Below, in pieces: positions 13,701 through 26,600 of a stretch of 64,000 nt of DNA; within the stretch, counting starts at the first letter, position 1, and every line of letters starts with the position of its first letter. Below the pieces are notes generated by a model. That model was not told the DNA's origin. It was given only the letters and a program-made list of their open reading frames with translations, and made no database searches. The stretch comes from Chaetoderma sp. LZ-2023a (Eukaryota; Mollusca; Caudofoveata; Chaetodermatida; Chaetodermatidae): NCBI GenBank assembly GCA_034401795.1, contig CM067367.1, forward strand, positions 32,022,942-32,086,941, read 5' to 3'. The position numbers were made by a program, and so were the translations under genes.

Positions 13701-16700
13701 CCACCAAATTTGTTGAAAAATGAACACCAGTTCATCCTTTAATTTAATTTGAAAATTTAAAATTTTGACATCAGAGTTGTAAGGGTTAAGAAGGGGGAGC
13801 CAGATCTTCGTTAGAAATGAGCGTGGCATGGATTTGGATCTCTATTGCTCCTCATTTACATGTGGATGTTTGCTATATGACATGTTACCAGCATACTTGT
13901 TATTGTCTTCGTGAGTTTCCAACAGTCATTATTCATTGCTTCTTACCCCTTTAAGGGTCATACCGGGAAAAACCGCCCTCTACTATGGTCTTGTGGAATG
14001 TCCATTTACAGGCCATGAGAATACAATTTTTGAAAACTTACCACTGGAATGACTGGCTCGATAACCGAGCCAATCATTCAAGTGATACATTTTCAAAAAT
14101 TGTGTTCTCATGGCCGGTAAATGGACATTCAGTTAGCAAATATTTAAATTTTCTTGAACAAATTTGACCATTAATGGGTTATTGTTACATTTCATCTATC
14201 TGATATGTCAATCAAGTATGTAGCAAGCAAATGACGTCACATTTCTGAGTTTTGACGGTGGAACGTGACAAAGTAGAACATGCGGTTAAGCTCAGTGATC
14301 AATATATATATATATAAGGGAATAAAATATTGTAGTTAGTAAATGTCCATTTGCAGGATAAGAGAAGTGTATTTTTGAAACTTTGTCACTGGAATGACTT
14401 GCATGATTTCAAAAATACTCTTCTCTTTGCCTGCAAATTGACATTCTCCAAGACTACTGCAGAATCCGTTTTTGACTGGCCTGACCATTAAAGGGTTAAT
14501 TGGTTTGAATATTTTTTTAACCATAGTACTGCTATGAAATAGCTTTACCTTATTACTAAACAACATAATATGTATTGTTGATTATTTTGAACTTGATTTG
14601 ATTGGTAAACATTGTTGCCTAAAGTAGCAATGGCTTTTAATCAAAATAAGTGAAATATTCAACAGAACATTTCTTACGTCATGTTCAAAGGTGTACTAAT
14701 GGACGTGTTTCATTGTTTATGTTTTGCAAACATGTTAAGTTGTTTATGGGCTGTATTGTAGACAGCTTGTTATAATAACAATTTCAGTGGTAATATTTTG
14801 GTTGTTGTCTGCGACTGTCATCAAAACACAAAACAGCAAAATTGCCAATTTAGGTTGAAAAATTTAAACTCAGATGTAAAGGTCCATGCTTTAGAAGAAA
14901 GGTAGGAGAAGCCTGGACATTTTTGTTATCTTGATATACTAGTAAAGTCCAGTCTTACCCTGGCTTATCCAGGCTCGTGAGGATAAGCCTGGATAAGCCA
15001 GGATTTGAAAATCCCTGGATATCCAGGGATTACCTGAGCCTGGATAAGCGAGGATAAGTGAGGATTTTCAAAGTCCATGGATATCTTGGATTTACTTGAT
15101 CCTGGATAAGCGAGGATAAGTGAGAATTTAGAAAATCCTAACTTATCCTCACTAGGCGGAGCCAAGATAAGCGAGTATATCCCTGGATATCCAGGCTCAC
15201 TAGTTAGTTATCCAGGCTTATCCTCCCTCAAAAAGAGGGGACTAAACCCAGGATGTTCAGGGATATTACGTATAGGCTAGCGATGATAAGCTTGGACTGT
15301 TTTTGGCAAGGGATATGTCATTATGATTATGATGCAATTGATTATGATGTCATATGCTGTACTTGAGTGAGTGATCAGATCCCTGCATTTTGTGCAACAT
15401 TGTGAATTTGTGATTAACATTTGACTAACTTGGCCATCTAGAACTCCATCTCAACCCTGAAGGCTAGAAATCAACCACTAATCTTGTGATCTGTAAGGCT
15501 TTTTCTCCTATACAGATCAGTAACAGATCATGCTTTGTAACGTTAACTGATCCAACCACAATGTATAGCACTTCATCAGAAATTCAAAATGGATTTAGTA
15601 CCTTTTTTCATCAACCAGTTGGTGTAAATATTTTGAAAAGTGTTTGTTGAAGCAAAAATAGTTTTAACTCAAAACAGGTCATCCTGGGAAATGCCCATTT
15701 GCAGGCCAAGAGAACAATATTTTTGAAATCCTACCACTGGAATGACTGGCTCAATAAATGTGCCAGTCATTGATGATGATGAGAATGATGATGAGTTAGC
15801 TAGGCATTCCAGTGGTAAAATTTCAGAATGATGTATTTGACTAACTATATATGGTGTGCAGTATGGTACGGATCAGTACAAAATGTCAGATCTGTGAATG
15901 TGTTGATCCATGTGGATCGTCATTAGAAAAAGTTAATTTCTATCCCTGATCCTCTCACGTTTGATGCTTTTTTTATCAGGTCACCTGATTCACAGATTTT
16001 GTATCACGGAAGCAGACTGGCACAGAGTTAAACAAAACCTAGACTCAAAATGCAGAACCGCTTATCGGCGGCGAACAAAAGGCATGCCAATTGCAGTTAA
16101 AGCGTTCCGCGGCAAATCTCGTGATAATACCAATGTGTTAGTGCCCGGAGAATTTACGTGTAATCCAGATGACGAAGATGAAGATTCGATGCAATCAAAT
16201 TCTGATCTACAAATTGAATCTGTAAGGGTAGGTATCATGCCAGAGCCTTTTATAGGATCGTCCATCATTGATTGTGAACTCATACACATAATGGTCAACC
16301 AAGTCAAAGATGGTATTTGCAGGGGATGTTGAGAACTGTCCATTTGCAAACCAAGAGAAGACTGTTTCGCCTAAGAGGCAGAAGCGAGACGGGGATTACT
16401 ATTTCCGGTGGCGGCATCCGTACTTGTACTTTTGGTTACGGTTTTTAAATCAACTTTGCAACAATGTCTCATCCTATGTCAATGAAATTTTACAGAAGAA
16501 ATCTATACTATACAGTCCTATGCAAATCTATGCAATCCATAACACCAGATTTCATTTTCGGGCATCTTTACACTTTTTTTCTTAATGGTTTTGTACTTTG
16601 AATATTTCTATGTTTATTGGTTAAAGTCTTTTGTTCTCCTTTCAACTCATCAATGGCCATTCCGATCTCAATGAAACTTTAGACAATTGTCCTGACCATG

Positions 16701-17575
16701 CATGGATGCAATCTGCTTCATTACTAATTCAATTTTGGGGAATTTTGTCTACGGTACTTTTTTCATGTTTTTGGACTTTGAATATTTTCCAAATGTTTTT
16801 GTTTAAAGTATTTAGTTTGCCTTGTAACTCATCAATGACCATTCCGATTTCAGTGAAACGTTGCACAATCATTCTAGACCATGCAGGGATGCAATCTGCA
16901 TTATTACTGATTTGATTTTGGGCAATTTTACTTACTTTTTTCACGGTTTTGGACTTTGAGTATTTACCATGTTTTTTTGGTCAAAGTTTTTAGTTTGCAT
17001 TGTAACTCATCAATGGGCATTCCAATTTCAATGACACTTCACAAAATTGTTATAGACCATGCAGGGATGCAGTCTGCATCATTACTAATTTCATTTGGGG
17101 GAATTTTACTTACTTTTTTCACAGTTTTGTACTTTGAATATTTTCCATGTTTGTTTTTGTTTGTCTCCACTATTTCCCTATAAAATGTTAGGGAAAAATA
17201 CTATGCCCAGAGTGATAGAGGCTCCCATAAGAGAGAGCTTGTCATTTTGCCCTCTGGTCCTACCCATCCCTTTATAAGTAAGTGGTGATGAAGAGTGGTT
17301 GTCTGGTGGAACTTCCAAGAGCAGGACTTGGTGGTATGCCTTTGCTAAAGATGCAGGTACTCTAGTTATGCTTTATGACACTGTACAATTTTTGAAAATA
17401 TTTGTGATTATTTGCTGCCAATATTTTTTCAGTCATACTGTTTATCTGTACCATTATCATGAGCTATTACTGTGTTCATTTACTGTTTAGTGTGTTCTTG
17501 TATTAATACAATTCATCTTACACCTGGACGGTGTTTGTCTGTTTCTATTTATGGAAATTATGACGTCATAATCAA

Positions 17576-17627
<52 letters not shown>

Positions 17628-20600
17628 ATCCTCATTGAGGCTGGTTGTTCATCTTTCTCACAGTCCTGTTTAGGCCTTTAGGTGATTTCACTCTCCTTCA
17701 TGAGTTAATTAATTTATTTCAAAGGTTTAATTATAAAAGAAACATTAACTCATTGTCGTCGTCTTGTCCCTTTTTTCAGAAGCCTCCTTGTGCTGGTTGT
17801 AAGCGATGCATCAAGCTTAAGTTTGCTCCTCACCTATGTGTTAAGTGTTCACCTTGCGGCCAATTATTGAAATGTGGGGGGGGGGGCGACTTATTCTCTG
17901 AATTTCTGTCGTTACAGGCGAAGGATAAGGCGTTGGAGGAGAAGTGTGCGAAGGAGAGTGTAAGTGGCAAGGGTAAGAGAAAGGCCTCTGTTTCTTCGGA
18001 AATGGAGTCTTTCAGGTTAGAGATGATGGGGGAGATGAAAAAGCCAATAAAAGATTTGGTACCAGAGCTGCTTCACAGCATACTCCCTGGGCCGAGTCTT
18101 TATTGTCTTCTCCCTCTGCCGCCGAGCAGAAAATCCCCACCGCTGATTCTGGTGTCCGTTGTGGTCTGTGGTCCGAAGATGTTTCAGAATCATTGGTGGC
18201 TTCAGTAGACCTTGGAAGGCCGGCCGCCTTGCCAATGGATCCTGGAGCAGCCCAATATGATCATGGCAGCAGGCTTGCCGCGCTGTTAGATCTTGGACCG
18301 GGCTCGTTGGATACAGGCTCATGCCTAGAGTGTCCGCGCCCGAAGGGTACCGCCACCTCTTACGGTACCTTCCCTGGCCAACCCGGGTTAGCACTCTTTG
18401 CTAGATGGCCAGGAGGAAGAGGATTTTCTGCTGGGTTCACCCGTTGATGCCGTGTACATGGAAATGGATGAAGGTGCACCCCTCGTGGGGAGCACGGGCA
18501 TTATTTTCCATGGGACTACTCCCGCAGAGGTAGTAGCCTTCACGGCTCAAAGGGTGGCCTGGGTTGGAGCAGATAACTGCCGTTACCGTATACATCGGCT
18601 TGCCAAGGATATGACGGCGGCTGATCCGGGCCTTGGTGTGGTGAATTACACCCCCACGCTTCCATGGCGCCGGCTCCTGGCTTTACGGCCATGGTGCAAG
18701 ACATGCCTGCTCTCTCGGGCCCGCATATTTTCCACGGCCTGCCAGGAGTATCCACGGCTCCAGCCACGTTTACACCTGCGATTGCTGTAGAGGATGATGA
18801 AGGCTCGCGCCTTGTCGAGCACTCACAGGTGGCCACAGAGGAGGACTGGTCTGACGCATGCCAATGGCTGGTAAGCGTTAGGCCAGAGCTCTGTGTAGAA
18901 CAGTCAGCAAGCCAGCGGGACCAGCGCCCGTGGTTGGCTGGAAAGCCGGCAGTTACTGCCGTTAGCAGAACATATAGTTGGTATGTTCATGGCGGCAGAG
19001 AGATCCATTAAGCCTAATGGATGCCTTGCGAGACGCACATTTGCACTAGATAATTTGAGTCCGTCCCAGGATTTGTATAACAGGCTGCTACTGATGCCTT
19101 TTGTCAGGTCCTGGTCTCTTTGGTGGTCAGGGATGTGGGACACCTCAAAGAGACAGTCACTCTAGTCAACAATCAGAGGGCACTACGCGAGCAATTTGAG
19201 GTGCTTCGTAGGGAGCACATTCGCGCAGCGCCCTATGCATACCGTCCACAGCAGGCACGAGGTGGCACTGGTCAAGTCAAGGCCAGCCACCGCCGCAGTG
19301 TATATGGCGTCAGTAGATCTGAAGGATGCTTATTTCCACATTCCAATTGCGAAGAGTTTTCGTCAGTAACCGAGATTCACATTCTAGGGCCGACAGTGGG
19401 AATTCAAAGTTCTACCATTTGGAATTTCCACGGCTTCTCGGGTCTTCACCAGGGTGGTTCTTGCAATAACAGAATACCTCCTCAGGAGAAGCATAGCAGT
19501 CCACACTTACATAGATGATTGGCTGTTAAACGCACACAATCAGGAAAGTTTTGCAGAAAATCTGGAGATAGTTTTGAAAACTCACAGACTTAGGCTGGAT
19601 AATAAACTTTCAGAAATCAGAGCTGACTCCATCCCAGAAGTTTGTTTACCTGGGAATGTTCTTCGATCTAGAGATAGAATATGTTTATCCTACTCAAGAG
19701 AGAGTAGAAATAGTCATCTCAGTAATACAGTCAGTGTGTGCAACAGTTGTCATGTACTGGCACGGGTTTACTTGAGAATGCTGGGGTTGATGGTTTCTCT
19801 GGAACCAGTCATTCCACAGGCAGCCTTGCGCAGGCAGCCTATCCAGTTTCTCATGACACAGTGGACCCAGAGGGTAAGTTCCCTGGACTCAGAGGTGTCA
19901 GTGTTGGAACCTCTTATTCACCACCTTCAGTGGTGGATGAAGACAGAGAATCTCCTGGCGGGGGTGATGTTAACACCTCCCAACCCTCAAATAACAATGT
20001 ACACAGATGCATCAATGGAGGGATGGGGCGGGGTGGGGGCCTTGCCTGGAAGAAGCCACAGTATCAGGGCTTTGGAGTCTGGATCAGTCACAGGAACATA
20101 TAAATCTACTGGAATTACGAGCAGTAGTTCTGGGTCTGGAACATTTCTTAAAGAAAGTTCAGGGCAAGATTGTTCTAGTTCGATCAGACAACTCATCAGT
20201 AATGACTTACATAAACTGCCAGGATGGAACGAAGTCACCCAGTCTCTGTACGATGACTTGGAAACTGCTTTGCTGGTGTCTAGATCATATGATCACCTTG
20301 AAGGCAGTTCACATGCCGGGAAGGCTAATTCTGCTATCAAGACTCATTTGAGCCGAAGGATGGGTGTTTTGCCCATGGAATGGCAACTAAATCAATGTGT
20401 GGCGGATTGTCTTTTCAACCACGCGGGGAAACTCAACATAGATTTGTTCGCAATGAACACGAATACGAAGATGACGATGTATGTCTCTCCGACTCCAGAT
20501 CCAAGCGCTTGTGCAACATATGCGTTAGCTATCAGTTGGGAGGGAATGTATGCATGTGCATTCCGACCAGCAATCCTGATTCCAAAAATTCTTCAGAAAA

Positions 20601-23600
20601 TCAGGCAGGAGGAGTGCCTAGTGCTTCTGATCGCCCCAAATTGGCCAAGCTGATCATAGTATATGGATCTGCTGGACCTTCTGGTCTGCAATCCGGTTCC
20701 TCTGCCTGTGATGGACAATATTATTTTCCAGGGCAAGTCCCTTCACAACAACCCGTCAATTGTTCCAATTGACTGCGTGGATGTTGTCAAGGAATCTAAA
20801 GTTAAGGAGGGCTTTTCTGAACAAGCAGCCATGTTTATGGCAAGAGTCAGAAGGGGGCCAACCTCCAGAGCATATAACTATAAAATCAATAGATTTGCAG
20901 AATGGTGCTCAAACAGAGATGTTAATCCAATGGATGCATCTATTCAGGTAGTAGCCGATTTCCTCTGTCACCTGTATGATGCCTATAGCCTCAAGCCTAA
21001 CTCTATTGCTGGCTACAAGTCAGCTTTAATGCCAGTTATCCCTTGCTTGGCTGATAGGGGAAGTGACGAAGTCTGTTCACTGAACACTAATAAAAGGCAT
21101 GGGTAATCTAAGACCGAGAAATCCACCAGCGATTCCGTCTTGTAGTTTATCTCTAGTGCTTCAAGTTCTAGCTGATAAACCCTTTGAACCACTAAGTGCC
21201 ATTTCTATGAAAATGTTGACACTTAAAACTGTATTTTTAATTGCTCTAGCCTCTGCAAGACGGAGAAGCGAAATTGAAATTTATATTTCACAAATTAAAC
21301 AACAAAGATACTGTAGTGGGGAGTAAGCGAGAGTTACACAATTTTTCTATGGAAAGATTTTTGTGCTTTTTTCTTCATCTGGTTATCAAAATAGTAAATA
21401 ACGTGTTCAAAACCATTCTTTATCCGGCCTAGCATGGTGTACATTTATGCTTGTCACAGATAAAATATCTACTATGGCAAAGAAAAGAAATAACTTAAAT
21501 GCTTGCAAAAGAAAAGAAAACTTAGTACTGGTGAATATTCTGATTGTAACAGGGGTCGATCTTAACTTTTTGTGTCACTAGTTCGTCGGACTAGTGTTTT
21601 GAAAATAGACTAGTCCACAGATAAAAGCACTAGTCCTGTTAAAGGGGGTTTGGAAAATCTTACATACCACACAATACATATCCTATGGTACTCACATTTC
21701 CCGCCAAAGTTTTTAATACCCTTATCGCTTGATTTGATATTGCATAATTAATTTGGAACCGCTATCAATTCTTTTAGCTCTATAAAATTATATTGTACAG
21801 GAAACCAGGCACCACATGTATTTCACATCAAGAGTATACTTACCTCCCTAATACTTTTGATATTGCTAAATATTGGCTTTCACTCAATAAACACTCAGAT
21901 TAAAACAGTTAGGTGCCCCTACTGGGCAGGGAGTCAGAGCGTAGTCTGGCGGATGCCAGCCCCACCACCGCGCATGCGCAGACTAGCACTTCCTCTTTGC
22001 TAATTTATTGGCTGAGAGACAACACATGCTTTCATGATAGGATCTTTCTTTACGCTTTTCAAAGCTTTTTAAGACTATTTAATAGACGTTTTCACCTGAC
22101 ATAGATGGCTGAGAGAATGACTTCGCCACAGGAGGGCCTTGGACCTTTAAATCAGGTGACTTCTAGTAAAATTAGCGAGTTTTGTCCCGTTGTAATGTGT
22201 TTCCGGGACTCGCGCTAAACGTGATAAGCGCCTTAATTAGTTGGTTTTTTCAACTAGGTGCTATATAAGACTAATCTCTCTTTGTGTTTATGTCCACAGG
22301 TCTGTGTGAAGGAGAAATAAGGACATGACATCAGCAGAGGGTTTGTGTCTCTCCACCATGGTTCCATTTCCTACTAATACTGTTAGGTTATCTAACCAAA
22401 AATTCTATGCCCAGTGAGTTGGAGGCCTATTATAAAGGTCTTCTCACTTTGCCCTCTTGATCCAATTCCTTCCCCTTGAGGTGGAGAGAGTTAAGAGGCG
22501 TTCAGTGGTGGAGTGCTCCAGTTCATCAGGTTGGATGGTTTGTCTAGACAAGGTGTCAGGTATTAATTATTGATATGAGAAAGGGAGATAATTAACACTA
22601 TTTGCCATTGTTATCAGTATTTATCTGATGCTTGTGTAGTCGAAATGTCCATTCTGCACATGTTCTGGTTAGAGATACAATTCGTCCTTGCACTGGGATG
22701 TTTGTTGGGGATAGATTTTGTCCTGTCATAGGATTAATGACGTCATAATCAGTCTTGCTCTTTATTTACAATTAAAGTTGTCCGAAGCTGGTTTCTGATA
22801 AAATTATGATCTTTATGATCATTTTTTCTTCTCTTGAGTTGGTGAGTTTTCTAAGCTTAACTAGTTTGCTCATACTCCTCGTCCTTTGGCCTTTTTCAGA
22901 GACCTGGTTGTGCGTCCTGTGGACGATTTTTGAGGGACAAGTTTGGCCCTCATCTATGTTTTCAGTGTAGCCCCTGTGGTCCCTTGCTTAATTGCGAGAT
23001 ATGTAAGCACTGGGGGGGCGAGCTAATGTCCGAATTCTTGTGCTTGCAGGCGAAGGACAAGATGGAGGAGGAGAAAAAGAAGCTGAAAAAAGAGGTCGTA
23101 AGTAAGAAGGGTAAGAGGAAGGCCTCGTCCGCGGTGGACATGGAGGCCTTCCGGACCGAGATGTTGGGAGAGATGAGGAGGACAATAAAAGGATTTGGTT
23201 CCAGAGTTGCTTCGTGGCATGCTTCCTGGACCAAATCCTTTATTGGCCTCATCATCTGCTTCGGAGCAGGTAATCCCCACCTCTGAATCAACGTTCCTTA
23301 GTACGCTTCCGTTGTTTGAAGATTCAGAGGTGGCCCCATTAGAGGGGGTGTTCCACGGCCCTGGCAGCAGGCTTATTGCCGCGCCCAATAGGGACCGTGG
23401 ACGGTCGTCGCTGGAACCCGCGGGCTGCTCATCAGTCCAGGGGTATCCGCACACCGCGGTTGCCAGTACCTCGTATGGCACCTTCCCTGGCCAGTCCGGG
23501 TTAGCTCTCTTTGCTGACCCGGAGTCTAATCTTTCTGGCCAGGAGGATGATGATTACCTGTTGGGGTCGCCGTCTGAAGACGTGGCCATGGAATTTGACG

Positions 23601-26600
23601 TTTGTGCGCCCCTCGCGGGGAATACAGGCGCCTTTTTCCACGGTTCTACTCTCCCAGGGGTAGAATCCACGGTTCAGACTGTGGCCCTGGGCGCTGAAGG
23701 CCAGCGGTACCGCATACCTCGGCTTGCCGAGAGTGTAGCTGGTGCTGGCCGGGGCCGTGGTGGGGCGGTATATGCCCCGCGCTCTACCACGGCGCCTGCT
23801 CCTGGTCAAGCCAGTGAGATTAGCATGCCGGTATTATCAGGCCCGCATGCTCTCCCTGGCTTGCCAGGGATATCAGCGTATCCGCCGTCAAGCTCTGTTG
23901 CTTGCGCTCAGGAGGAAGACGAAGGCCCCCGTCTTGTAGAGCGCTCGCAACTAGCCACGGAGGAGGATTGGTCTGACGCTTGCCAGTGGTTGGTGAGTGT
24001 TAGACCAGATCTGCCCGTGGAGCAGTCGGCTAGCCAGCGTGAACACAGGCCGTGGTTAGCTGGTAAGCCTACTGCTAACGCTATGCCTTCTCTGCCGCTG
24101 GCAGAGCATGTCGCTGACATGTTCGAGGCGGCGGAGACGTCCATTAAGTCGAGTGGACGTCTCGCTAAGGCCCCTCGCGAGGTGGCCAGGCGTTGCCGCA
24201 TCGTGCCCCTGGACTACCAGCGGTACGGTGTGGTACCAAAGCCGAGCGTGGATGACCGCGCGGCTTTGGGTGAGGATGCGCGGCCAGGCTCCCGTTCTGA
24301 CACGGGAGTTTTGTGTTCGAACGCGTTGCGTTCGGCAAATGCCGCGTTGCGTGATGCGGAGGAGAGTGGGAGGGCTTCGATTGCCGCTCTGTCCCACGTC
24401 TCCCAGCTGTTACAAGGGGTAGTAACAGCATCCGCATCGCGCCAGCCAAGTCCGGTCACAGTCCAGCGAGCCATCCAGGATGGTATCAACCTGGCTCTGG
24501 ACTGTATGACGCGGGCGGTGACCAGGAGTGTCCGGGCAAGGCGCACTTTTGCCTTGGATAATCTGTGCCCGTCCCAGGACCTCTACAATAGGCTACTACG
24601 TACGCCTATGACAGGTCCTGGTCTCTTTGGAGGGGAGGGATGTAGACACCTCCAGGAGACGGTTACTCTGGTCAATAACCAGAGGGCGCTGCGCGAACAG
24701 TTTGAGGTGCTTCGTCGTGCCAACGTTCGCGCCGCACCCCCTGCGTATCGTCCCCTGCAGGCTCGAGGTGGTAGTGGCCAGGTCAGAGGCCAACCACCAT
24801 CGCAGCGCCGGCCTCGGCCGCGTGCGATTCGGCCAGCAGCGAGGGGGGCGCAGGCTCCTCAGGCGCAGTCAGCCAGGCAGCCGCCCGCGCACCGAGGTGC
24901 GCGCGGTGCTGGTCGTGGCGCGCGAGGATCTGGGCGGGGTAATCGTTCCTGATGGGACGGTTACCGCGGTGAGAACCGCGCCGGTGTTTCTGGCAAAGGA
25001 GACAGTGCCGCTCTTGCACTCCTTATGTCCACCTCTATCCCTAGGTGGACCGATGGGAGGCCGATTAGCCGACCACATGCAAGAGTGGGAACGGTTAACT
25101 CAGGACCGTTTAGTCTTGCGATGGCTTTCAGTCGGGTATCATCCCGATTGGATGACAGGCCCGCCATCGCGACTGTCTCTAGTGCCGATCTGGACTCCAA
25201 ATCCGAGAGATCCAGATCAAAGGTTGTGTATCGAGGAGGAAATAAATTCCCTCATACAAAAAGGAGCTATTCAGCCGGCACAGAGGTGTCCGGGCTTCTA
25301 TTCAACCCTGTTCTTAGTAACAAAGAACACCGGAGGGTGGAGACCAATTCTCAACCTCAAGCCATTGAACAAGTTCATAGAGACGCCCAGTTTCAAGATG
25401 GAGACTGTGCGCTCGGTGTTGGCGGGGTTAGAGAGGGGAATGTGGACAGCGTCGATAGATTTGAAGGACGCTTATTTCCACATCCCCATACACAGGAGTT
25501 TCCGTCGCTTCCTGAGATTTGCATTCCAGGGCAGACAGTGGGAATTCAGGGTGCTACCCTTCGGAATTTCCACGGCTCCTCGGGTTTTCACCCGTGTGGT
25601 TCTTGCGATCACCGCATACCTCCGCAGGAGAAGCATAGCAGTCCACACGTACATAGACGACTGGCTGTTGAAAGCGCACACCCGGGAAAGTTTGTCGGCC
25701 AGTCTGGAGATTGTTTTGAAAACTCTCACAGACTTAGGCTGGATGATCAATTTCCCAAAATCAGAGCTGACTCCATCCCAGAAGTTTGTTTACCTGGGGA
25801 TGTTCTTCGATCTAGAGACAGGATATGTTTATCCTACTCAGGAGAGAGTTCAGAAACTCATCTCATTAATTCAGTCAGTGTGCGACAGTCGTCATGTCCT
25901 GGCACGGGTTTACTTGAGAATGCTGGGGTTGATGGTTTCATTGGAACCAGTCATTCCTCAGGCCGCCTTACGCAGGCGGCCGATCCAGTTATTTCTCATG
26001 ACACAATGGACCCAGAGTACAGGTTCGCTGGACTCGAATGTGTCAGTGTTGGCGCCTCTGATTCATCACCTGCAATGGTGGTTGGACACAGAGAATCTCT
26101 TGGTGGGGGTTATGCTAACCCCTCCCCACCCTCAGGTGACTGTGTATACAGATGCATCGATGGAGGGCTGGGGAGCTTGCCTGGAAGAGCACGATATCAG
26201 GGCTTTGGAATCTGGAACAGTCAAAGGAACATATAAATCTACTGGAGCTAAGAGCAGTAGTCCTGGGCCTGGAACATTTCTTACAGAAAGTTCAGGGCAA
26301 GATTGTTCTTATTCGTTCAGACAACTCAACAGTTGTGACTTACATAAACCGCCAGGGCGGAACGAAGTCGCCCAGTCTCTGTATGATGACATGGAGACTG
26401 CTTTGTTGGTGTCTGGATCACCAGATTACCTTGAAAGCAGTTCATATTCCGGGAAGGTTAAACCTGCTAGCAGACTCATTGAGCCGAAGGATGAGTGTTT
26501 TACCCACGGAATGGCAACTAAATCAATGTGTGGCGGATCGTCTGTTCGACCATTGGGGGAAACCCAACATCGATTTGTTCGCAACGAAGAAGAATGCGAA

